64,000 nt of DNA from a bacterium (lineage in GTDB: Bacteria > Actinomycetota > Acidimicrobiia > Spongiisociales > ZC4RG35): positions 34,424-98,423 of the forward strand of contig JAPPLW010000103.1 in the NCBI GenBank assembly GCA_028819345.1, written 5' to 3'. The notes below the pieces were generated by a model. The model was not told the origin of the DNA. It saw only the letters and a list, made by a program, of their open reading frames with translations, and did no database searches. Both the position numbers and the translations under genes were made by a program. Positions 58,338-64,000 of the stretch are shown here, in pieces (the first letter of the stretch is position 1; each line of letters opens with the position of its first letter).

Positions 58338-59798
58338 ATGACAAGACTTCCTGAATTGAGTTCGGCCGCGGCGGTTTCTGACGGTGAGGGGCCGGTCTTG
58401 GTGGTGCCGATGGGCGCCAACCGGGAGCCCGGGCCGGGCGCCGAGTACGTGTTGGATCAGATGGGTTCGTGGGTGGGTGATCACCTGGAGGGAGTGGGTT
58501 TCTCGGGTAAGCCGGGGGAGGTGGCGGTGATCCCGACCGGGGGCGGATTCCGGTACAACTGGGTGGTGATGGCCGGCGTGGGCGGCGATCCCGATCATGA
58601 GACGGTGCGCAGAGCTTCGGCTATTGCCTACCGGGCCGCTCCCCGGACCGAGAGCCTGGTCACCACCCTCCACCAGGTATCCGCTCCCGGCGCCCTGGCC
58701 GCTACGGTGGAGGGTGCGCTCCTGGCCGGCTATCGGTACGAGAACTATCGGAGTGAGAAGTCGGACCGGCCTCTGGCGGAGGTGCTGCTGGCCTCCCCGC
58801 TGCCTTCGGATTGGGCGGATACGGCCGAGCGGGCCCGCATTGTGGCCGAGGCGGTCGCCCACGTCCGGGACTGGGTGAATCAGACCGGGCTCGACCAGGG
58901 GCCTGCGGACCTCGCGGCTTCGATGTCGGAGGTGGCGACCAAGGCGGGGATGACCGTCGAAGTGTGGGATGAGAAGAAGCTGGAGGAGGAGGGGATGGGC
59001 GGGATCCTGTCGGTCGGACGGGGATCGCACCGTCCGCCGCGCCTGGTGCGGTTGGTCGGTCCGGGGGAAGGTCCCAAACTGACCCTGGTGGGGAAAGGCA
59101 TCACCTTCGATACGGGCGGGTTATCCCTCAAGTCCCCCACCATGATGGAGAACATGAAGACGGACATGGCTGGTGCGGCGGCGGCCGCTGCGGCGGGGGC
59201 GGCCATAAGCCGGCTCGGCCTGGGAGTGAGGGTGGAGGTGCTCGCCGCCCTGGCCGAGAACATGCCGGGTGGGCGGGCCTCCCGCCCCGGGGATGTCTTC
59301 ACCGCCCGCAACGGAAAGACCGTGGAGGTGATGAACACCGACGCGGAGGGTCGGCTGGTCCTCTCGGACGCCCTGAGTCTCGGAGTGGAGGGATCGCCGG
59401 ACCTGATGGTCGACCTGGCCACCCTGACCGGGGCGTGCAAGATAGCCCTTGGTCTCGAGATCGCCGGGCTGTTCGGGACCGAGGACGCCAGGACAGCGGT
59501 GGCCGAGGCAGCCGAGGCGGCGGGGGAGAAGGTCTGGCCACTTCCCCTGCCTCCCGAATACCGGAAGTTGCTCGACTCGCCGGTGGCCGACATGAAGAAC
59601 ACCGGGGGGCAATGGGGCAGTGCGATCACAGCCGCCCTGGTGTTGAAGGAGTTCACCGGCGACGTCCCGTGGGCGCACCTGGACGTGGCGGGGCCCGCCA
59701 GGTCCGCCAAGAAGGAGCACTACATCTCAGAGGGCGGCACCGGTTTCGGAGTTCGCACCCTGGTCGAACTCGCCTCACGGATGGCGAGCGAGGGTTAG
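58338..59798 (+). CDS. pepA: M17 leucyl aminopeptidase, tandem copy 1
   Basis: A 486-residue cytosolic aminopeptidase. The C-terminal catalytic domain has GKGITFDTGGLSLKSP (metal Lys and Asp), MENMKTDMAG (Asp) and MNTDAEGRLVLSDAL (the NTDAEGRL signature with Asp, Glu and catalytic Arg). The N-terminal domain is divergent, as usual. The track starts at a GTG at 58296; the ATG at 58338 (MTRLPELSS) matches the N-terminus of the next gene and the leaderless -10. It differs from copy 2 at the loop after the metal Asp (KSPTMMENMK versus KPAKNQELMK). Together they look like a recent tandem duplication. Confidence 0.95.
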   Translation: MTRLPELSSAAAVSDGEGPVLVVPMGANREPGPGAEYVLDQMGSWVGDHLEGVGFSGKPGEVAVIPTGGGFRYNWVVMAGVGGDPDHETVRRASAIAYRAAPRTESLVTTLHQVSAPGALAATVEGALLAGYRYENYRSEKSDRPLAEVLLASPLPSDWADTAERARIVAEAVAHVRDWVNQTGLDQGPADLAASMSEVATKAGMTVEVWDEKKLEEEGMGGILSVGRGSHRPPRLVRLVGPGEGPKLTLVGKGITFDTGGLSLKSPTMMENMKTDMAGAAAAAAAGAAISRLGLGVRVEVLAALAENMPGGRASRPGDVFTARNGKTVEVMNTDAEGRLVLSDALSLGVEGSPDLMVDLATLTGACKIALGLEIAGLFGTEDARTAVAEAAEAAGEKVWPLPLPPEYRKLLDSPVADMKNTGGQWGSAITAALVLKEFTGDVPWAHLDVAGPARSAKKEHYISEGGTGFGVRTLVELASRMASEG

Positions 59799-59802
59799 AG
59801 GC

Positions 59803-61260
59803 GTGACGAGACTTCCTGATGTGAGTTCGGTCGCGCCCGTATCCGACGGGGAGGCGCCGGTGTTGGTGGTCCCCATCGGCGCCGACCGGGAGCCCGGGCC
59901 GGGAGCCGGGTACGTGTCGGACCGGCTGGGATCATGGCTTGGCGAGCACTTGGAGGGGGTGGGTTTCTCGGGCGAGCCGGGGGAGGTGGCGGTGGTGCCC
60001 ACTGCAGGGGGGATCGGCTACAACTGGGTTGTGCTGGTGGGGGTGGGTGACGATCCCGACCACGAGACCGTGCGCAGAGCCGCGGGCGCCGGTTTCAGGG
60101 CTGCTCCCCGGGCCGAAAGCCTGGTCACCACTCTTCATCAGTTGCCGGTGCCCGGCGCGCTGGCTGCAACGGTGGAGGGGTCGCTCCTGGCCGGGTATCG
60201 ATACGAGGACTACCGGAGCAAGCCGTCGGACCGACCGGTGCCGGACGTGGGATTGGCCGCTCCGGTGCCCTCCGACTGGATGGATGCCGTCGAGCGTTGC
60301 CGGGTGGTGGCCGAAGCGGTGAACGCCGCCCGGGACTGGGTGAACCAGCCTCCCCAGGACCAGGGTCCCGCCGATCTCGCCGCGTCGATGTCCGCCCTGG
60401 CGACCCAGGCGGGGATGACCGTGGAGGTCTGGGACGAGAAGAAACTCACCGAGGAAGGGATGGGCGGGATCATGTCGGTGGGTCGGGGATCGCATCGCCC
60501 TCCTCGTCTGGTGCGGATGTTCGGGCCGGGAGATGGTCCCAAGCTGACGCTGGCCGGGAAGGGCATCACCTTCGACTCGGGAGGGCTCTCCCTGAAGCCT
60601 GCCAAGAACCAGGAGCTGATGAAGTTCGACATGTCCGGGGCTGCGGCGGTGGCGGCTGCCGGGGTGGCGATCAGCCGGCTCGGTCTGGGGGTGAGGGTGG
60701 AGGTGCTGGCCGCTTTGGCCGAGAACATGCCGGGAGGCGGGGCAACCCGTCCGGGAGATGTGTTCACTGCCCGCAACGGGAAGACGGTGGAGGTGGTGAA
60801 CACCGATGCCGAGGGTCGGCTGGTCCTGGCGGACGCCCTGAGTCTCGGAGTGGAGGGATCGCCGGACCTGATGGTCGACGTGGCGACCCTGACCGGAGCC
60901 ACCGCGGTGGCGGTCGGTCTCAGGTACGCGGGACTGTACGGAACCGAGGACGCCAGAAGGATGGTGGCCGAGGCGGCGGAGGCTGCAGGGGAGAGGGTCT
61001 GGCCGCTTCCCCTGCCCCCCGAGTACCGCAAGTTGCTCGACTCGCCGGTGGCCGACATGAAGAACACCGGAGGCCGTTGGGCCGGCGGGATCACCGCCGC
61101 CCTGGTGCTTAAGGAGTTCACCGCCGACATACCCTGGGCGCATCTAGACATACCGGGACCGGCCAAGACCAAGGACGCCAAGCATTACCTGGCTGCCGGC
61201 GCCACCGGATTCGGGGTGCGAACCCTGGTGGAACTGGCCTCGCGGATGGCGGCCGGCTAG
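59803..61260 (+). CDS. pepA: M17 leucyl aminopeptidase, tandem copy 2
   Basis: A 485-residue paralogue, beginning 4 nt after the copy 1 stop with a GTG, so the two are translated from one mRNA. Catalytic motifs: GKGITFDSGGLSLKPA, LMKFDMSG and VNTDAEGRLVLADAL. By eye it is roughly three-quarters identical to copy 1, with near-identical nucleotide blocks (for example around the final third), and differences concentrated in the loop near the second metal site and at the C-terminus (TKDAKHYLAAGA versus SAKKEHYISEGG). M17 enzymes are hexamers, so the pair could form mixed hexamers or differ in specificity. Confidence 0.95.
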   Translation: MTRLPDVSSVAPVSDGEAPVLVVPIGADREPGPGAGYVSDRLGSWLGEHLEGVGFSGEPGEVAVVPTAGGIGYNWVVLVGVGDDPDHETVRRAAGAGFRAAPRAESLVTTLHQLPVPGALAATVEGSLLAGYRYEDYRSKPSDRPVPDVGLAAPVPSDWMDAVERCRVVAEAVNAARDWVNQPPQDQGPADLAASMSALATQAGMTVEVWDEKKLTEEGMGGIMSVGRGSHRPPRLVRMFGPGDGPKLTLAGKGITFDSGGLSLKPAKNQELMKFDMSGAAAVAAAGVAISRLGLGVRVEVLAALAENMPGGGATRPGDVFTARNGKTVEVVNTDAEGRLVLADALSLGVEGSPDLMVDVATLTGATAVAVGLRYAGLYGTEDARRMVAEAAEAAGERVWPLPLPPEYRKLLDSPVADMKNTGGRWAGGITAALVLKEFTADIPWAHLDIPGPAKTKDAKHYLAAGATGFGVRTLVELASRMAAG

Positions 61261-61284
61261 ACCCTCCTGACCGCCCGGGTCGCT

Positions 61285-61524
61285 GCCATTTCGTCGTCGC
61301 GATGAGTCTTGGAAGGTCGCCACACAACCCTCGCCGAATTCTTCTGCCCGACCCCGCGAGGTAGGTAACTTTCCTTCTCGCCACCAAGGCAGGGGTAGTG
61401 AAAAGGCAGGGGCAAGTTTGGCCGGCAGCAACGGCGAAACGGGGATTGCCGGCCCTGGTGGCGGGTGGATGCGGGTGACCGGATTCCTCGTCCCTTCGTC
61501 CGGAGTGGAAATCCGCCACCCCTG
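61285..61524 (+). repeat. dispersed 240-bp repeat, copy 1
   Basis: This non-coding stretch after the second aminopeptidase matches 63271-63511 along its whole length in the same orientation. Long identical blocks include GTGAAAAGGCAGGGGCAAGT and GGTGGCGGGTGGATGCGGGT. The 3' part can fold: GGTGGCGG pairs with CCGCCACC around an inner CCGGA...TCCGG hairpin. It has no open frame shared by both copies, no terminal inverted repeats and no transposase. It fills most of the gap between the pepA pair and the convergent Fic gene; nothing else was seen in 61261-61590. Confidence 0.85.
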
Positions 61525-61590
61525 ATTGTGAGCTGATCCCTGTGGTGCGAGGACAGCGCTGCTTCTGGTTTTAGGTCAACTCCGCTGACT

Positions 61591-62772
61591 TCAGGATGAC
61601 GGATCGTCTTCGATAGAAAGGTCGCCGAAGCCGTATGCAATGTCAAGGACTTCTCTGGCCGCATAGAAGCGGTTGCGGCGCTTGCCCGTGATCTCCTCCA
61701 AGAGCCCGGCGTTGGTGAGGCTGTCTATGGCCCGCTGGGCCGTGGCATAGGAGACCCCCAGGGCTGTGGCTGCTGTGCCAACCTGTGTAAGGGGCTGGCC
61801 AAACAACTTTTCGGCCAGCCGAAGCGCCGTGGATGTTGCGCGAGCCTCGAGAAGTCGTTCACGGATGCGTTGCTGGAGTTCGACGAGGCTTACTGCCCTT
61901 CTTGTTGCGTCAGCTGCCACCGCGGCGAGCCCATTGAGAAAGAAATCAAGCCAGGGAAAAGGGTCTGAGGCTCGACTGGTGTGTCCGAGCAGTCGATAGT
62001 AATCCTCGCGATGTTGCTCAAAGAACACTGACGGGTAAAGCACTGGACGGCCAAGGATTCCCCGCTCCATAAGCATGAGAATGATCAGGAGTCTCCCAAT
62101 CCGACCGTTGCCGTCTGCGAAGGGGTGGATCGCTTCAAATTGGTAGTGGGCGAGACCTATTGCTATGAGGTCGGGCAACCGCCGGTCATGTAGGAACGTT
62201 TCGAGGTCGCCCATTGCTGCCTTGGCCTCGGTCGGCGGTGGCGGTACGAAACTCGCGGTTTCTAGCGTTGAGCCGGGGAAGCCTATCCAGTTCTGGGTCG
62301 TTCTGAAGTCGCCGGGGGCGGCATGGTGTCCTCGAACGTCCTCCATCAAGACTCGGTGGGTCTCTCGGATCAATCTGATGCTGATCGGCAGATCATTCAA
62401 GCGACCATCTGCGTAGTCGAGGGCGCGAAGATGGTTGTAGACCTCCCGGAGGTCGTCGGAAGCCTTAGATTGACTCGCCGCCTCGAACTCGAGCAGTTGG
62501 TTTACTGTGGTCACAGTTCCTTCAATCCTGGAACTCAGAACTGCTTCCAGGCGAATGTAGGGGGAGGTAAGCATCTCGATCGATCCGAGGCCCCGGACCA
62601 CGCCCTCCAGACGGTGTAGAGCGGCTGTCGCCCTTACCAGTTTCTTTACCGTCTCCTGCGGATAGTCGAGAGATACAGGCAGCGCCGCGGGGAAAAATGC
62701 CCTATACCCTTGTAGGGTCTTTCTGGTAATTCCAGATGTCCATTGTTGTCGTTTTGAACTGTCAACGACCAT
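61591..62772 (-). CDS. Fic/DOC-family protein with C-terminal winged helix
   Basis: A 393-residue Fic protein. The active-site motif HPFADGNGRIGR matches HxFx(D/E)GNGRxxR, so it should transfer AMP (or another nucleotide moiety) to a target hydroxyl. An inhibitory-helix motif SSRIEGT ((S/T)xxxE(G/N)) lies N-terminal to the Fic core, placing it in class II auto-inhibited enzymes. A Fic_N-like domain precedes it, and a winged-helix-like domain (LTQVGTAATALGVSYATAQRAIDSLTNAGLLEEITGKRRNRFY) ends it. Stand-alone Fic with a DNA-binding tail suggests self-regulation; a perfect inverted repeat lies just upstream. Function in defence, stress or host interaction cannot be decided. Confidence 0.94.
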   Translation of the reverse strand: MVVDSSKRQQWTSGITRKTLQGYRAFFPAALPVSLDYPQETVKKLVRATAALHRLEGVVRGLGSIEMLTSPYIRLEAVLSSRIEGTVTTVNQLLEFEAASQSKASDDLREVYNHLRALDYADGRLNDLPISIRLIRETHRVLMEDVRGHHAAPGDFRTTQNWIGFPGSTLETASFVPPPPTEAKAAMGDLETFLHDRRLPDLIAIGLAHYQFEAIHPFADGNGRIGRLLIILMLMERGILGRPVLYPSVFFEQHREDYYRLLGHTSRASDPFPWLDFFLNGLAAVAADATRRAVSLVELQQRIRERLLEARATSTALRLAEKLFGQPLTQVGTAATALGVSYATAQRAIDSLTNAGLLEEITGKRRNRFYAAREVLDIAYGFGDLSIEDDPSS

Positions 62773-62786
62773 TAGGCCCTCGCCTT

Positions 62787-62814
62787 ATTATCGATTTCGA
62801 GATAGTTCGATAAT
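62787..62814. promoter_or_regulatory. inverted repeat at the Fic gene promoter
   Basis: ATTATCGA (62787-62794) and TCGATAAT (62807-62814) are perfect 8-bp inverted arms with a 12-bp spacer, in an AT-rich patch 15 bp upstream of the Fic ATG. A GATAAT -10-like box is part of the repeat on the minus strand. It is a likely operator, perhaps for the Fic protein's own winged-helix domain. Confidence 0.5.
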
Positions 62815-62901
62815 ACTTCCACTCACTGTTAGTGCAAATAACGATTAGGAACGCATAGACCTCGAGTTCCTGTCGCAGGGTTTGTTGGCCTGAGAGACCG
62901 G

Positions 62902-63270
62902 TTAGTCGCCGTCCTCGGCCTCTCCCGCCTCGGCCGCCTCCGGCGCCGGTGTCATTGCAGGGCGCCTGCGGCGGCGCCTCCACCAGAGAATTGCCACGAC
63001 GATGGCAATGAACGGCAGGAACGGGATCAAGACGCCGATCACCACCGCCAGCCCGCCCAGGACGGCAACCAGCGCTTCCACGCTGGAATCGAGGGCGTCG
63101 CCGAATCCGGTCGGGGAGCCATCGCCCCTCCGGTCCGCCTCCACCTGAACCATGACCTGCGTAGTGGCTAAGGTGTCGTCCAGGACGAGCCCCTCGGAGT
63201 CAATCGGCGTGGCGGTTACCGTGATCTCCGCCTCGATGCCGCGGACGGCGAGCCGGCCCGCCGGGTAGGC
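62902..63270 (-). pseudogene. C-terminal fragment of a membrane protein (DUF4349-like), truncated by the repeat
   Basis: The last roughly 120 codons of a minus-strand frame look genuine: RLAVRGIEAEITVTATPIDSEG, a soluble stretch, a TM segment (ALVAVLGGLAVVIGVLIPFLPFIAIVVAILWW), then RRRRRRP and an acidic tail. The layout resembles the C-terminus of DUF4349 proteins. Upstream of about 63270 the frame runs into copy 2 of the dispersed repeat and the protein loses sense. The 263-aa track ORF therefore joins repeat sequence to the fragment. No start codon with a ribosome-binding site exists at the junction. I read it as a gene whose 5' part was removed or displaced when the repeat arrived. Confidence 0.55.
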
Positions 63271-63511
63271 GCCGTTTCTATCGTCGCGATTAGTTCTGGA
63301 AGGTCGCGATACAACACCCGCCGTTCTTACCTCCGGGGCGCCGCAACGTATGTAACTTTCGGTCTCGCCACCGAGAGGAGGGGAAGTGAAAAGGCAGGGG
63401 CAAGTTGGCCGGCTACAACGGTAAACCGGGGGAACGTCGGCCGTGGTGGCGGGTGGATGCGGGTATCCGGACTCCTCGTCCCTTGTCCGGAGTGGACATT
63501 CGCCACCCCTG
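63271..63511 (+). repeat. dispersed 240-bp repeat, copy 2
   Basis: Second copy of the element at 61285-61524, same orientation and nearly the same length, roughly three-quarters or more identical by eye. The terminal stem is kept (GGTGGCG...CGCCACC), and the next pair changes from G-C to G-T, which preserves wobble pairing. One end adjoins the truncated membrane-protein gene; the other lies about 65 bp from the start of a secreted-protein gene. Remaining gap 63512-63577 shows no other feature. Confidence 0.85.
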
Positions 63512-63577
63512 CCTCTTCCCCACGGGATCGAAGATTGGAGATCCCACGTGGTGAGGTTGATTAAGGGAAGAGGAGCA

Positions 63578-64000
63578 GTGGGCTTCCCCAGGGTACTGAC
63601 GGCCTGGGGATGCGGGGCGTTGCTGGCCGCGGGACTGGCACAGGCGCTTCCCGTCTTGGCGGCGCCGGCCACCCATTCGGAGGGAGTATGCACGGTCGGC
63701 GCGGCGATCGACGAGGGTACGGGCGAGGTCTATCCCGTGACCTCCTGCATCCACACCGACCGCCGAGGCTCCCACTACAGTGTCTCCTTCGGCAGTCTTG
63801 ACCTGCAGATAAGCTCAAGCGGCTGTTTCTATATGGGGACCAAGTCCACGCAGTGGGTGTTTCTGGAACTCCACGAGGACGGTGATCTGACCTATGGCTG
63901 GTCTCCCGACGGGAGACGGGGTGGGCACCGGGTGGTGGGAACGGCCCACCGGTGTTCCTGGCCGGCGGTGGAGAGAGAAGAGATCGAGGGGTATGTGTGG
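63578..64000 (+). CDS. secreted protein of unknown function, C-terminus beyond window
   Basis: The frame is open for 141 codons from the GTG at 63578 to the window end. It is absent from the ORF track because it is partial. AGGAG 4 nt upstream supports this GTG; an in-frame GTG at 63551 is less likely. The N-terminus GFPRVLTAWGCGALLAAGLAQALPVLAAPA is a Sec signal peptide with probable cleavage after LAA. The mature part has several Cys (EGVCTVGA, TSCIHTD, SSGCFYMG, HRCSWP), suggesting disulfides in an exported domain. I recognise no family. Confidence 0.7.
   Translation, partial: MGFPRVLTAWGCGALLAAGLAQALPVLAAPATHSEGVCTVGAAIDEGTGEVYPVTSCIHTDRRGSHYSVSFGSLDLQISSSGCFYMGTKSTQWVFLELHEDGDLTYGWSPDGRRGGHRVVGTAHRCSWPAVEREEIEGYVW

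Noticed and set aside
61285-63511. CRISPR or IS-flanked composite transposon formed by the two repeats
   Set aside because: Only two copies 2 kb apart, no short regular spacers, no transposase gene and no terminal inverted repeats.

Overview
The window is a high-GC, tightly packed bacterial segment. Lipoprotein linkers of the TTAAPTTTAAP type, frequent GTG/TTG starts, TANNNT -10 boxes placed 7 nt before start codons (leaderless genes) and many ATGA/GTGA stop-start overlaps all suggest an actinobacterium. My guess is an Acidimicrobiia-like lineage, perhaps marine or host-associated; that class is inference, not proof. No rRNA, tRNA, CRISPR array, prophage or insertion-sequence transposase was recognised.

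Layout. 1-5.6 kb: a partial S51-like protein, an alpha/beta hydrolase, purA, a YcaQ-type winged-helix glycosylase and purB. 5.7-10.8 kb: an osmolyte locus with a ProX-type betaine-binding lipoprotein and a BCCT carrier on the minus strand, and, divergent from them, a remarkable fusion of a ProX domain to a GluR0-like ligand-gated potassium channel. 10.8-13.1 kb: msrA, an aminotransferase and a hotdog thioesterase. 13.3-37.4 kb: about 22 collinear plus-strand genes forming a probable giant catabolic operon. It holds a branched-chain-type ABC importer, RidA, EthD, IclR, two copies of a HyuA-HyuB-class III aminotransferase cassette, a class III CoA-transferase, 2-oxoacid dehydrogenase E1alpha/E1beta/E2, two SDRs and an M24 hydrolase. 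37.4-38.5 kb: a CitE-like lyase and an AbrB-type protein on the minus strand. 38.6-50.8 kb: two phosphotriesterase-family paralogues and a peptide-type ABC importer with CocE-type hydrolase, threonine-aldolase-like enzyme, GntR regulator and amidase. 50.9-56.0 kb (minus): Ldh_2 dehydrogenase, compact PEP-synthase-like protein, second M24 hydrolase and zinc alcohol dehydrogenase. 56.2-61.3 kb: EamA and MFS carriers and a tandem pair of M17 aminopeptidases. 61.3-64 kb: Fic protein, two copies of a 240-bp dispersed repeat, a membrane-protein fragment and the start of a secreted protein.

The catabolic regions look like a scavenging programme for nitrogenous small molecules. Two high-affinity importers feed ring-opening or amide-hydrolysing enzymes (HyuAB, amidase, phosphotriesterase-like, CocE), then PLP enzymes and redox or CoA chemistry. 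Substrates cannot be named from sequence. The strongest candidate for an undescribed system is the betaine-domain/glutamate-receptor-like channel beside the BCCT betaine carrier.
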